Made by a program: the position numbers and the translations under genes. Below the pieces are notes generated by a model that saw nothing but the letters and a program-made list of their open reading frames with translations, was not told the DNA's origin and did no database searches. Below are positions 24,800-33,793 of a DNA stretch of 64,000 bases, piece after piece. The DNA comes from JAZKHT01 sp040385245 (GTDB lineage Bacteria > Pseudomonadota > Alphaproteobacteria > Rhodobacterales > Rhodobacteraceae), in NCBI GenBank assembly GCA_040385245.1, contig JAZKHT010000001.1, forward strand, positions 682,001-746,000. Direction: 5' to 3'. Numbering within the stretch: position 1 is the stretch's first letter; every line of letters begins with the position of its first letter.

Positions 24800-25464
24800 G
24801 GCCGGAACTCCAGACATTCGCTGATGTAAAAGCCGGCTGACACGCGGTTGACGCGGGTCAGCCCCGGCCCCGTGGCGCGCGCCAGCGCATCAAAGGCGTG
24901 CGGGATCATCACCGGCGACCTGTCGGCGCGCGGGAACAGCTTTCCCATTCCAAAGAACGCCATCAGAAATGGCGTGCGCGGGGCCACGGTAAAGACGATG
25001 CTGCCCGCAGTGCGCTGCCCCAGCCGCGACAGGATCGCGGCGATGTCGGGGGCGGTGTAGTAGATCAGGCTGTCCATCGCCAGTACATGGTCGAACGACC
25101 CAAGCCCCGCGTCCGTCATGTCGCCCGCCACGAACCGCACCCGGTCGCGCAGGCCCGCATCCAGCCGCTGTTCGGCAATTCCCACCAACTGGGGCGAGAT
25201 GTCGACGGCCACCACATCCGCGCCGCGCGCCGCCAGTTCCGCCGTCATCACGCCGGTGCCACAGCCCGCGTCCAGAATACGCGCGCCGCGCAGATCGGTG
25301 GGCAGGCGGTCCAGCATGACGCCCCGCATCCGGTCACGGCCGGCGCGCACGGTCTGGCGGATACGGCTGACCGGCGCGTCCGAGGTCAGACGCTCCCACA
25401 CCTTGGTGGCGCTGCGGTCAAAGTAATCCTCGACCCGGGTCAATGTGGCGGCGTAGTCGGCCAT
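24796..25464 (-). CDS. bchM: Mg-protoporphyrin IX O-methyltransferase
   Basis: SAM-dependent enzyme that methylates the C13 propionate of Mg-protoporphyrin IX, the step between chelatase and cyclase. The 222 residues are normal. SAM motif I LDAGCGTG is at residues 64-71, with VVAVDISPQLV following and FDHVLAMDSLIYY further on. It starts three bases after bchL and overlaps lhaA by four. Confidence 0.95.
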   Translation of the reverse strand: MADYAATLTRVEDYFDRSATKVWERLTSDAPVSRIRQTVRAGRDRMRGVMLDRLPTDLRGARILDAGCGTGVMTAELAARGADVVAVDISPQLVGIAEQRLDAGLRDRVRFVAGDMTDAGLGSFDHVLAMDSLIYYTAPDIAAILSRLGQRTAGSIVFTVAPRTPFLMAFFGMGKLFPRADRSPVMIPHAFDALARATGPGLTRVNRVSAGFYISECLEFRP

Positions 25465-25467
25465 GGA

Positions 25468-26370
25468 TCAATCGAACCCCAGCAATTCAAAGATTTCCCG
25501 ATCGGGCAACGGGGCAGGGGTCGATCCCGCACCCTGCACACTGCGCCACAGCGTATCTGCCAGCTTCATGTATTCGGACCGCGCCATCACCACGTCTTCG
25601 GCATCGTCCATCTCGAACAGGGTCTTTTTCTTCAGGCGAGACCGGCGGATGGCGTCGATATCGGGCATATGGGCCAGACGGTTGAACCCGACGCGGGCGC
25701 AGTAGCGGTCAACCTCGTCCGTCTCGCGGCTGCGGTTGGCGACGCACCCGGCCAGTTGCACCTTGTAATTGCTGGATTTCGCCTGCACCGCCGCGATGAT
25801 CCGGTTCATCGCATAGATGCTGTCAAAGTCATTCGCCGTCACGATCACCGCGCGGTCCGCGTGCTGCAAGGGGGCGGCAAAGCCACCGCAGACCACATCG
25901 CCCAGCACGTCAAAGATCACCACATCGGTGTCTTCCAATAGGTGGTGCTGTTTCAGCAGCTTGACCGTCTGCCCCACGACATAGCCGCCGCAACCGGTGC
26001 CGGCGGGCGGGCCGCCCGCCTCGACGCATTTCACGCCGTTAAAGCCTACGGCAACATAATCCTCGGGGCGCAGTTCCTCGGCGTGAAAGTCCACCTCTTT
26101 CAGGATGTCGATCACGGTCGCCTGCAACCGGCCCGTCAGGGTAAAGGTGCTGTCATGCTTGGGGTCACAGCCGATCTGCAACACCCGCTTGCCCATCATG
26201 GAAAACGCCGCCGACAGGTTGCTGGACGTGGTCGATTTCCCGATCCCGCCCTTGCCATAGACGGAAAAGACCTTTGCCCCTTCGATCTTGGTGTCGGCGT
26301 CCAGATGCACCTGAACCGACCCGTCGCCATCAAGGCCACGCAGGTTCGGTATCTCGTCTCTCGGGCTCAT
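25468..26370 (-). CDS. bchL: Light-independent protochlorophyllide reductase, iron protein
   Basis: NifH-like ATP-driven electron donor to BchNB. The 300 residues start at MSPRDEIPNLRG; the longer open frame covers only the intergenic repeat. P-loop GKGGIGKST is at 39-47, and the cysteine ligands of the shared 4Fe-4S cluster are Cys127 (GTGCGGY) and Cys161 (VVCGGF). Between bchH and this gene is a 94-base gap holding a dispersed repeat. As a 4Fe-4S protein it should be oxygen-sensitive. Confidence 0.97.
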   Translation of the reverse strand: MSPRDEIPNLRGLDGDGSVQVHLDADTKIEGAKVFSVYGKGGIGKSTTSSNLSAAFSMMGKRVLQIGCDPKHDSTFTLTGRLQATVIDILKEVDFHAEELRPEDYVAVGFNGVKCVEAGGPPAGTGCGGYVVGQTVKLLKQHHLLEDTDVVIFDVLGDVVCGGFAAPLQHADRAVIVTANDFDSIYAMNRIIAAVQAKSSNYKVQLAGCVANRSRETDEVDRYCARVGFNRLAHMPDIDAIRRSRLKKKTLFEMDDAEDVVMARSEYMKLADTLWRSVQGAGSTPAPLPDREIFELLGFD

Positions 26371-26395
26371 CACATTGCCTCTTTCATCTTGGGAG

Positions 26396-26429
26396 AAATA
26401 TCCCGGGGGGTACGGAGGGCTGGCCCCCC
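26396..26429 (-). repeat. Dispersed GC-rich intergenic repeat, copy 3 (reverse orientation)
   Basis: On the minus strand it reads GGGGGGCCAG-CCCTCCGTA followed by CCCCCCGGGATATTT, closest to the copy at 3100-3130. It fills most of the bchH-bchL gap, just before the bchL ribosome-binding region. Confidence 0.6.
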
Positions 26430-26464
26430 GCTGCACGACAGGATTTTGGCTGAGATGGTCATCG

Positions 26465-29400
26465 TCATTCCGCAGCAATCCCTTCCAACCGGTCTTCCAG
26501 CTCGTCCGCAGCCCCTTGCAGGGCGGCCAGCGTGCTTTCGTCGGGTTGCCAGTAGTTCCGCTCGCTCGCCTCAAGCAGCCGCCCCGCCAGACGGGCCGAG
26601 GCTTGGGGGTTCAGGTTGGCCAGACGACGGCGCATCGCCTCGTCCAGCACGAATGTTTCGGACAGGCGCTGATAGACCCAAGGATCGACCGCCTCGGCGG
26701 TGGCGGACCAGCCCATGGTGTTGGTGACATGCGCCTCAATCTGGCGCACGCCTTCGGCACCGTGGCGCAACAGCCCCTCGTAGAACTTGGGGTTCAGGCT
26801 GCGCGACCGGGTTTCCAGCGCGATCTGGTCGCGCAAGGTGCGCACCTGGCCCGCGCCGCGGGTCTGGTCGCCGATGTAAACCGGCGTTTCCGCCCCGCCG
26901 CGCGCCCGTTTCACCGCGCGGGCAATCCCGCCCAGCGTGTCAAAGTAGTGGTCAACGGACGTGACACCCAGTTCCACCGATTCAAGGTTCTGATAGGCCA
27001 GATCGACATCCTTCAGCGCCTTTTGCAGCAGCCGTGCGTTCTGCACCGGCTTGCCCGTGCGGCCATAGGCAAAGGATTTTCGCGCCTCATACGCATCGGC
27101 CAACTCATCCTCGTCCCCAAAGGCGGAACTGCCGACCAGCACGTTCACGTTCGACCCATAGGCCCCCTCGGCGTTGGAAAAGACGCGCAAGGCCGCCACG
27201 TCCATATCGACGCCCATCTCTTCGGCATAGGCCAGCGCATGGGCGCGGATGAAGTTCTGCGCCAGTGGTTCGTCCGCCGTTGCGGCTTTCCACGCGGCCT
27301 CGGCCAGCATGCGGGTTTGCAGGGGCAACAGGTCGCGGAAGATGCCCGACAGCGTCATCACCACGTCGATGCGCGGACGGCCCAACTCGGCCAGCGGGAT
27401 CAGATCGGCCCCCGACAGGCGGCCATAATGATCGAACCGGGGTTTCGCCCCCATCAGTGCCAGCGCCTGCGCAATCGGCCCGCCGTCGGATTTGATATTG
27501 TCCGATCCCCACAGCACCAGTGCCACCGTGCGCGGCAGACGGGCATGGGCGGCCAGCAGCCGGTCGGCCTGCGCGGCCCCGTCTTGCAGCGCGAATGCGG
27601 TGGGCATGCGGAAGGGATCGAACGCATGGATATTGCGGCCCGTGGGCAGGATGTCGGGGCTGCGGATCAGATCGCCCCCCGGCACAGGGGCGATGAAATG
27701 CCCCCCCAACGCGCGCAGCAGGGCGGGGATTTCGCTGTCATTCTGCAATTCCGCATCGATCCGCGCCACCGTTTCGGCGTCCGCGTCGATCAATGTCAGG
27801 TATTCGGCACGCGCGGCATCCGACATCGGGCGGCCCAGCACATGCAGCCCGTCGGTGATCAGCGCGCCTTCGGTTTCCAGCAGTTTGACCCACAGCGCAT
27901 CGGGGGCGACGCCGCCCATGTCCACGGCCTTGGCCTGTTCGGTGATCAGCGCGGCAAGATCGGCGCGTTCCGGCGCATCGGGGGCAGACGCCCGCCAGCG
28001 CGAGAGCGAGTCCTTCAGATCGGCCAGACCCTTGTACAGCCCCGACTGCGCCAGCGGCGGCGTCATGTGGGTAACGGTGATCGCGTTCGACCGCCGCTTG
28101 GCCAGCGTCGCCTCGGACGGGTTGTTCGAGGCGTAAAGATAGATGTTCGGCAGATTGCCGATCAGACGGTCGGGCCAGCATCCTTCGCCCACACCGGCCT
28201 GTTTACCGGGCATGAATTCCAGTGCGCCGTGCATCCCGAAATGCAGCAGCACATCGGCGCGGAAATCCTCGCGCATCCATCGGTAAAAGGTGGTGAAGGC
28301 ATGGGTGGGTGCAAAGCCGTGTTCGAACAGCAGGCGCATCGGATCGCCTTCGTAGCCGAACAGGGGCTGCAAGCCGACAAAGACATTGCCAAACTGACGA
28401 CCCAGCACAAAGACGCCGCGCCCGTCAGTCTGCACCCGGCCCGGTGCGGCCCCCCACACGGCTTCGATATCCTTCAGCCAGGGCGTTTTCGCGACGATGT
28501 CGGACGCAGGAACGATGGCCGCCACATTGGCGGGCTGGCCATACATCGCGGCAGACCCGCCCAGAACCGCCTCGCGCAGGTCATCGACCGATGCCGGGGG
28601 CGTGACGTCATAGCCTGAAGATTTCATCGCGTTCAACGTGTTCAGCAGGCTTTCGAAAACGCCCAGGTAAGCGGCGGTTCCCGCCGCCCCCGCGTTCGGC
28701 GGAAAGCCATAGAGCACGATCGCCACACGGCGGTCGGCGTTCTGCGCGCGGCGCAGAACCGCAAGACGCTGCACCTTGTCCGCCAGCGCCTCGATCCGTT
28801 CGGGGCAAGGGGCCATGGCGCGGGTTTCAAGGCTGACGGTCGTTGCCGCGCGGCAGTGGCGGGCGCAACCGTTGCAGCCGGTGTCGTCATGGCGGCCCGC
28901 GTAGACGGTGGGGTTGGTCGCGCCATCAATTTCCGGCAGGGCGATCAGCATGGTGGTTTCGACCGGGCCAAGCCCGCCCTTCGATGCCCCCCACTGTCCC
29001 AGCGTCTGAAACTCCAGCGGATGCGCGGCGACATAGGGCACATCCAGCCCCGAAAGGGCCGCGACAGCGGCGGGGCTGTCGTTATAGGCGGGGCCGCCCA
29101 CAAGGCTGAACCCCGTCAGCGACACCATCGCATCGACCCGACCGGCGAAATAGGCGTCAATCGCCGGTCGGCCGTCCAGACCGCCCGCAAAGGCGGGCAA
29201 CACGGCCAGACCGCGCGCCTCGAACGCGGCGATCACTGCATCGTAATGCGCGGTGTCGGACGCAAGGATATAGCTGCGCAACATCAGCAGCCCGACGGTC
29301 GCCGTGGCACCTGGTGGGCGCGGCATGTCGCGCAGATCGGTGGTGATGCGCGCCTTCAGCCGGGGGTGATACAGGCCCACATCCGGGTAATCGACGGGGG

Positions 29401-30046
29401 CCTTGGACGGCAGGCCGTTCCAGTCGCGCCGGGCCGAATAGCGCGACACCAGAAATCGGATCATCTGTTCCAGATTGTCGTCCGACCCGCCCAGCCAATA
29501 TTGCATCGACAGGAACCACGCCCGCAGGTCCTGCGCCTTGCCGGGCAGGAAACGCAGGATTTTCGGCAGGCGGCGCAGCATCTTCATCTGCTTTTCGCCC
29601 GACGCGGCCGAAGGCTCTTTCGATCCGCGCAGCTTTTTGATCAGGGCCATCGCGCCCGAGGCGGGCTTGGACATGTCCAGATCGCCCATCTTCGTCAACT
29701 TGACGATGGCGGGATCGGCGATGACCCCGATGAACGCATCGGCGCGGTCGCGTGCGGCGGTCAGTTCGGGCAGGATGGCGGTGATGTGTTCCTCGATGAA
29801 CAGCAGGTTCGCCACGACAATGTCAGCACTGTCGACCGCCCGTTTGGCACGGGCAAGCGCGGCCGGGTTTTCGGCCCATTCGGCGGCGGCATGGACCGAA
29901 ACCTCGATCCCCGGGAAATCCTTGACCAGCCGGGGCGCAATGCGGGCTGCGGGGCCGGCGGCATGGGCGTCCAGCGTGATGACGACAAAGCGGTAGGGCA
30001 GCGCCCCCGGCATCTTCGCGCGTGTCAGGGTGCCATCATCGCGCAT
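26465..30046 (-). CDS. bchH: Magnesium chelatase subunit H
   Basis: Large porphyrin-binding subunit; with BchI and BchD it inserts Mg2+ into protoporphyrin IX, committing the pathway to bacteriochlorophyll. From MRDDGTLTRAKM the protein has 1193 residues, as in R. sphaeroides. Cobaltochelatase/BchH family blocks run through the whole length, for example HFGMHGALEFMPGKQAGVGEGCWPD. The start codon lies inside the end of bchB (11-base overlap). The frame remains open 33 codons further upstream, but that part overlaps bchB. Confidence 0.97.
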   Translation of the reverse strand: MRDDGTLTRAKMPGALPYRFVVITLDAHAAGPAARIAPRLVKDFPGIEVSVHAAAEWAENPAALARAKRAVDSADIVVANLLFIEEHITAILPELTAARDRADAFIGVIADPAIVKLTKMGDLDMSKPASGAMALIKKLRGSKEPSAASGEKQMKMLRRLPKILRFLPGKAQDLRAWFLSMQYWLGGSDDNLEQMIRFLVSRYSARRDWNGLPSKAPVDYPDVGLYHPRLKARITTDLRDMPRPPGATATVGLLMLRSYILASDTAHYDAVIAAFEARGLAVLPAFAGGLDGRPAIDAYFAGRVDAMVSLTGFSLVGGPAYNDSPAAVAALSGLDVPYVAAHPLEFQTLGQWGASKGGLGPVETTMLIALPEIDGATNPTVYAGRHDDTGCNGCARHCRAATTVSLETRAMAPCPERIEALADKVQRLAVLRRAQNADRRVAIVLYGFPPNAGAAGTAAYLGVFESLLNTLNAMKSSGYDVTPPASVDDLREAVLGGSAAMYGQPANVAAIVPASDIVAKTPWLKDIEAVWGAAPGRVQTDGRGVFVLGRQFGNVFVGLQPLFGYEGDPMRLLFEHGFAPTHAFTTFYRWMREDFRADVLLHFGMHGALEFMPGKQAGVGEGCWPDRLIGNLPNIYLYASNNPSEATLAKRRSNAITVTHMTPPLAQSGLYKGLADLKDSLSRWRASAPDAPERADLAALITEQAKAVDMGGVAPDALWVKLLETEGALITDGLHVLGRPMSDAARAEYLTLIDADAETVARIDAELQNDSEIPALLRALGGHFIAPVPGGDLIRSPDILPTGRNIHAFDPFRMPTAFALQDGAAQADRLLAAHARLPRTVALVLWGSDNIKSDGGPIAQALALMGAKPRFDHYGRLSGADLIPLAELGRPRIDVVMTLSGIFRDLLPLQTRMLAEAAWKAATADEPLAQNFIRAHALAYAEEMGVDMDVAALRVFSNAEGAYGSNVNVLVGSSAFGDEDELADAYEARKSFAYGRTGKPVQNARLLQKALKDVDLAYQNLESVELGVTSVDHYFDTLGGIARAVKRARGGAETPVYIGDQTRGAGQVRTLRDQIALETRSRSLNPKFYEGLLRHGAEGVRQIEAHVTNTMGWSATAEAVDPWVYQRLSETFVLDEAMRRRLANLNPQASARLAGRLLEASERNYWQPDESTLAALQGAADELEDRLEGIAAE

Positions 30047-31643
30047 AATGTGCCTTTGCCTCATACAGCGTTTCGATGGAAATCGCGGCAACGCCCTTGT
30101 CGGCGGCGTATTTTTCCGTGTTCCGCTTGGCCTTGCCGCGCACAAAGAAGGGGATCTTCTTCAGCTCGCGTTCGGCATCGGGCAGCCAGACGATGTCGCC
30201 GTCAGGCGTCACCACCGGAACCGACGCCGCTGCTGTTTCGCCTTGGTCCAAATGTCCCTCGGGGGTGCGGGGGGGGGAAGTCCCCGCTGCCGCCGGGTCG
30301 GCAGGGCCGTCGGCGCTGTCGTCCCGCGCCACGGCCTTGGCGCCGTGGTGGCTGGGGCCTGCGGCATCGTGAAACTCGAAGTCTTCGCGGAACATGGTCA
30401 GCAGGTGTTCTTCCAGCCCCATCACCAGCGGATGAATCCAGGTGTCAAAGATCACGTTCGCGCCTTCGAACCCCATCTGCGGCGAATAGCGGGCGGGGAA
30501 ATCCTGCACATGCACGGGGCTCGAAATGACGGCGCAGGGGATGCCCAGACGCTTGCCGATGTGGCGTTCCATCTGGGTGCCAAGGATCAGTTCAGGTTGC
30601 AGCCGGGCAATCGCCTCTTCAACGTCAAGGTAGTCGTCGGTGATCAGCGCCTCCAGCCCGTACGATTTGGCGGCCGCGCGCAGGGGGCGGGCGAATTCGC
30701 GGTTGTAGCAGCCCATCCCCACCACCTCGAACCCGATTTCGGTGGCGGCGATGCGGGCGGCGGCGGTGACATGGGTGGCGTCGCCAAAGATGAAGACGCG
30801 CTTGCCGGTCAGATAGGTGCTGTCCACCGACGCGGACCACCACGGCAGGCGCAGGCCGGTTTCATCCACCTGCGCCGACAGGCCGGTTATCGCGGCCACC
30901 TCGTGCAGGAAATCGCGGGTGGCACCGACGCCGATGGGAACCACCTTGGTGTAGGGCTGCCCAAAGGTCTTTTCGCAATAGCGCGCGGCACTTTCGCCGG
31001 TTTCCGGGTACAGCAGCACGTTGAAATGCGCCTGACCCATCCGCGCGATGTCCGAGGGCCGTGCGCCCATCGGGGCCGCCACATTGACGGCGATCCCCAT
31101 CAGGCCCAGCAGTTTCGTCACCTCGACCACATCGTCGCGGTGGCGAAATCCCAGCCCGGTCGCGCCCAGCAGGTTGCAGGTGATGCCAGCGCTGCGGGGC
31201 ATGGGCCGCGCCAACGCGCGCACCAATTGCAGGAACGTCTCGTCCGCGCCAAAGTTTTCCTTGCGCTGATAGGATGGCAAGTCGAGCGCGATGACCGGGC
31301 AGGGCAGACCCAACGCCTCGGCCAGACCGCCGGGATCGTCCTGAATCAGTTCTGCCGTGCAGGATGCGCCAACGATCATCGCCTCGGGCTGGAACCTGTC
31401 GTGGGCATCCTTGACGGCGGATTTGAACAGATTGGCGGTGTCGGCCCCCAGATCGCGGGCCTGAAAGGTGGTGTAGGTGACCGGGGGCCGCGCGCCGCGG
31501 CGTTCGATCATGGTGAACAGAAGATCGGCATAGGTGTCGCCCTGCGGGGCGTGGAGCACGTAATGCAGCCCTTTCATGCCGGTCGCGACACGCATGGCCC
31601 CCACATGGGGCGGGCCTTCGTATGTCCAAAGGGTCAGCTTCAT
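30036..31643 (-). CDS. bchB: Light-independent protochlorophyllide reductase subunit B
   Basis: NifK-like subunit that, with BchN, binds protochlorophyllide and reduces ring D. The 535 residues start MKLTLWTYEGPPHVGAM. The N-terminal conserved core ends near residue 430 and the C-terminal domain resumes near 480 (DGDIVWLPDAERELKKIPFFVRGKAKRNTEKYA). The linker between them is Ala/Pro/Gly-rich. Part of it (about residues 453-465, TSPPRTPEGH) is encoded by sequence resembling the dispersed intergenic repeat. It overlaps bchH by 11 bases. Confidence 0.96.
   Translation of the reverse strand: MKLTLWTYEGPPHVGAMRVATGMKGLHYVLHAPQGDTYADLLFTMIERRGARPPVTYTTFQARDLGADTANLFKSAVKDAHDRFQPEAMIVGASCTAELIQDDPGGLAEALGLPCPVIALDLPSYQRKENFGADETFLQLVRALARPMPRSAGITCNLLGATGLGFRHRDDVVEVTKLLGLMGIAVNVAAPMGARPSDIARMGQAHFNVLLYPETGESAARYCEKTFGQPYTKVVPIGVGATRDFLHEVAAITGLSAQVDETGLRLPWWSASVDSTYLTGKRVFIFGDATHVTAAARIAATEIGFEVVGMGCYNREFARPLRAAAKSYGLEALITDDYLDVEEAIARLQPELILGTQMERHIGKRLGIPCAVISSPVHVQDFPARYSPQMGFEGANVIFDTWIHPLVMGLEEHLLTMFREDFEFHDAAGPSHHGAKAVARDDSADGPADPAAAGTSPPRTPEGHLDQGETAAASVPVVTPDGDIVWLPDAERELKKIPFFVRGKAKRNTEKYAADKGVAAISIETLYEAKAHYAR
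30250..30285 (-). repeat. Repeat-like sequence inside the bchB coding region
   Basis: On the minus strand this reads GGGGACTTCCCCCCC then CGCACCCCCGAGGGACATTT. That parallels the intergenic copies (GGGGGC...CCCCC-GCA-CCCCCGGGATATTT) in order and spacing. It is translated in frame within the variable linker of BchB. Confidence 0.45.
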
Positions 31644-31654
31644 GGCTTGCTGCC

Positions 31655-31689
31655 GGGGGCTGTCTGCCCCCAGACCCCCGAGGATAATT
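31655..31689 (+). repeat. Dispersed GC-rich intergenic repeat, copy 4
   Basis: GGGGGC-TGTCT-GCCCCC followed by AGA-CCCCCGAGGATAATT, in the gap between bchN and bchB. The GGGGGC/GCCCCC arms form a 6-bp hairpin with a 5-base loop. Confidence 0.6.
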
Positions 31690-31722
31690 GCTGCCAGGTG
31701 AAAGGCCGGGTGAAAGACGGCG

Positions 31723-33000
31723 TCATTCTGCGGCCCCCTGTTGCAACAGCGCGCGGCGGCGCAGGGGGCGGCTGAACAGACCCGCCAGATCGCCCGCCTG
31801 TTCGTAGAAATGCACCGGGGTAAAGACCAGTTCGATTGCCCATTTGGTGGTGAAACCCTGCGCCTCCAGCGGGTTGGCAAGACCAAGGCCGCAGATCGTC
31901 AGGTCAGGGTTGGCCGCGCGCTGGCGGTCAAGCTGGCGATCGACGTCCTGTCCTTCGCTGATCACCGGGCCTTCGGGCAGAAGGTCAAGGTCGGGACCCA
32001 CCAGCGCGTCGTGCAGATAGGGGGTGCCCACCTCCAACGGGATCATGCCGCATTCGCGGGCAAGAAACCGGGCCAGCGGGATTTCAAGCTGGCTGTCGGG
32101 GAAAAAGAACACCGACTTGCCATCAAGCGTGGCACGATGGGCCGCAACCGCCTTGGCCGCGCGGGCGCGTGGGGCTGCAGTGACAGCGTCGAACAATTCG
32201 CGCGGCACACCGAATTCATCGGCCACCACGCGCAGCCAAGCGGTCGTGCCTTCTTCGCCAAACGGAAACGGGGCGGGCAGATGCCGCGCGCCGCGACGGA
32301 TCAGTTCGGCATGGGTGTCGCCCAGGAATGGCTGGGTCAGGGCAAAGACGGTGTTTGGCCCGATGGCGGGCAAACCGCCTGCACGGCGGGCAGGCAGCAT
32401 CCGCACCGGACCGATCCCCATCGCCTGCAGCAGCGCCAGCGCTTGATCCTCGACCACGTCGGGCAACGCACCCACCACCAGCAATTCGCGCGCCTGCGTG
32501 TCAGCCAGCGTCGGCACCATCGCGGCAAGGCAGGCATCCTCGCCTTGGGTAAAGGTCGTCTCGATCCCGGAACCGGAGTAGTTGTAGACCCGCACATGTG
32601 GCGCGTGCAGCCCTGACAGCCGTTCGGCGGCGCGGGACAGGTCCAGCTTGATCACCTCGGACGGGCAGGACCCGACCAGGAACAACTGCCGGATGTCGGG
32701 GCGGCGGGCCAGCAGGCGCGCGACCTCGCGGTCAAGTTCGGTATTGGCATCCGCCAGACCCGCCAGATCCTTTTCTTCCAGAATCGCCGTTCCAAAGCGT
32801 GGTTCGGCAAAGATCATCACGCCAGCGGCCGCTTGCAGCAGGTGCGCGCAGGTGCGGCTGCCAACGACAAGGAAAAAGGCGTCCTGCATCTTGCGGTGCA
32901 GCCAGATGATTCCCGTCAACCCGCAAAACACCTCGCGTTGGCCGCGTTCCTTGAGGACCGGGGTGTCGCGGCAGCCGCGTGCGGGCAGGTCGAGGCTCAT
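31723..33000 (-). CDS. bchN: Light-independent protochlorophyllide reductase subunit N
   Basis: NifD-like partner of BchB; 425 residues from MSLDLPARGC. Conserved cysteines that hold the bridging cluster are seen in EVFCGLTG, GSRTCAHLLQ and LVGSCPSEVI. YNYSGSGIETTFTQGED is another family block. The start overlaps the bchF stop in ATGA. The open frame seen upstream is the shadow of bchF. Confidence 0.96.
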   Translation of the reverse strand: MSLDLPARGCRDTPVLKERGQREVFCGLTGIIWLHRKMQDAFFLVVGSRTCAHLLQAAAGVMIFAEPRFGTAILEEKDLAGLADANTELDREVARLLARRPDIRQLFLVGSCPSEVIKLDLSRAAERLSGLHAPHVRVYNYSGSGIETTFTQGEDACLAAMVPTLADTQARELLVVGALPDVVEDQALALLQAMGIGPVRMLPARRAGGLPAIGPNTVFALTQPFLGDTHAELIRRGARHLPAPFPFGEEGTTAWLRVVADEFGVPRELFDAVTAAPRARAAKAVAAHRATLDGKSVFFFPDSQLEIPLARFLARECGMIPLEVGTPYLHDALVGPDLDLLPEGPVISEGQDVDRQLDRQRAANPDLTICGLGLANPLEAQGFTTKWAIELVFTPVHFYEQAGDLAGLFSRPLRRRALLQQGAAE

Positions 33001-33482
33001 GCCGCCACCCCCGCATCCAGACGGGCAAGGCGCAGTTTCCACAGGAACTGTCCGGCGTTGATGACGTAGGCAAGATAGGCCGCAAGGGCCAGAACCATCA
33101 GCCCGCCCGGGGCAAGGCTGCCGGTATACAGCGCCACCACATAGGCGCTGTGCAGCCCGATCACGGCAAAGCTGAACACGTCTTCCCAAAAGAAGGCGGG
33201 GGCGAAAAGGTATTGGCCAAACACGACTTTTTCCCAAATCGCGCCTGTCACCATGATCACGCAAAGAAAGGCGGTCTTGACCAGAACGGACAGGGTGGCC
33301 GCCGCGTATCCATCCCCTGTCGCCAGAAACCGCAGCACCAGCACGAGCGAGATTCCAAAGGCCAGAAACTGCGCCGGCGCCAGCAGACCCTGCACCAGCG
33401 TCCACACCGAGGCATCGCGGCGTGCGCGTTCCTCTTCGGTGTAAAGCCGCTTGCGCGGTGCCTTTTGCGGGGGCTGACGCAT
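32997..33482 (-). CDS. bchF: 3-vinyl bacteriochlorophyllide hydratase
   Basis: Hydrates the C3 vinyl group of chlorophyllide to hydroxyethyl, on the way to the acetyl group of bacteriochlorophyll a. The 161-residue protein has a basic N-terminus (RKRLYTEEERARRDAS) and four hydrophobic segments, with EKVVFGQYLFAPAFFWEDVFSFAVIGLH as the best family block. It is the first gene of the large leftward block. A PpsR-type palindrome lies 60 bases upstream of the ATG. Confidence 0.95.
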   Translation of the reverse strand: MRQPPQKAPRKRLYTEEERARRDASVWTLVQGLLAPAQFLAFGISLVLVLRFLATGDGYAAATLSVLVKTAFLCVIMVTGAIWEKVVFGQYLFAPAFFWEDVFSFAVIGLHSAYVVALYTGSLAPGGLMVLALAAYLAYVINAGQFLWKLRLARLDAGVAA

Positions 33483-33541
33483 CCGTTTATGCCTTTCCTT
33501 TGGGCAGGTCGTTACGGAAAGGTTAGCGTTCAGCGGGAAAG

Positions 33542-33559
33542 TGTCAACTGAAACTTACA
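33542..33559. promoter_or_regulatory. PpsR/CrtJ operator, bchF side
   Basis: TGTCAACTGAAACTTACA matches the TGT-N12-ACA consensus of the aerobic photosynthesis repressor encoded nearby. It is centred about 68 bases upstream of the bchF start. Confidence 0.75.
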
Positions 33560-33684
33560 CTATTGTGGTTTACACTTTCGGCGCTCAAATCGCGACAGGA
33601 TGTGCATAATTCCAGTAAAAACAGGATTTTTCGGTGTAATTTCAGTCTTTTTTGTGCGGTGGGGTGGTTCTTTGGTCCGCAAAC

Positions 33685-33702
33685 TGTCAATTTGCTTTGA
33701 CA
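33685..33702. promoter_or_regulatory. PpsR/CrtJ operator, aerR side
   Basis: TGTCAATTTGCTTTGACA has perfect TGTCA/TGACA arms. It lies about 100 bases upstream of aerR/ppaA, suggesting that PpsR controls its own antirepressor. Confidence 0.8.
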
Positions 33703-33715
33703 ATTCTTCCGTGGT

Positions 33716-33742
33716 GTCGGACAGTAGTCGGCAGGGTCCGAC
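33716..33742 (+). promoter_or_regulatory. Hairpin in the aerR/ppaA leader
   Basis: GTCGGAC (33716-33722) pairs exactly with GTCCGAC (33736-33742) across a 13-base loop. It lies about 50 bases before the aerR start. Its role is unknown. Confidence 0.35.
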
Positions 33743-33793
33743 TTGTGTGGGCGCGACGCTGTCTGCGTGCGCCGGGACCTGCGGAGCCGGGTC

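Larger units (their letters stand above)
33483..33793. promoter_or_regulatory. Divergent control region between bchF and aerR/ppaA
   Basis: A stretch of 311 bases without a gene. It has two TGT-N12-ACA palindromes, one near each gene, an additional half-site TTTACACTTT at 33569-33578 and a hairpin on the aerR side. Both outward promoters must lie here. AT content is clearly higher than in the genes on either side. Confidence 0.75.

Noticed and set aside
26375..28618. 747-codon open frame opposite bchH
   Set aside because: Shadow of bchH, with low-complexity Arg/Gln/His-rich translation.
33562..33579. Third PpsR operator near bchF
   Set aside because: TTTACACTTT resembles half a site, but no TGT stands 12 bases away, so only a half-site is noted.
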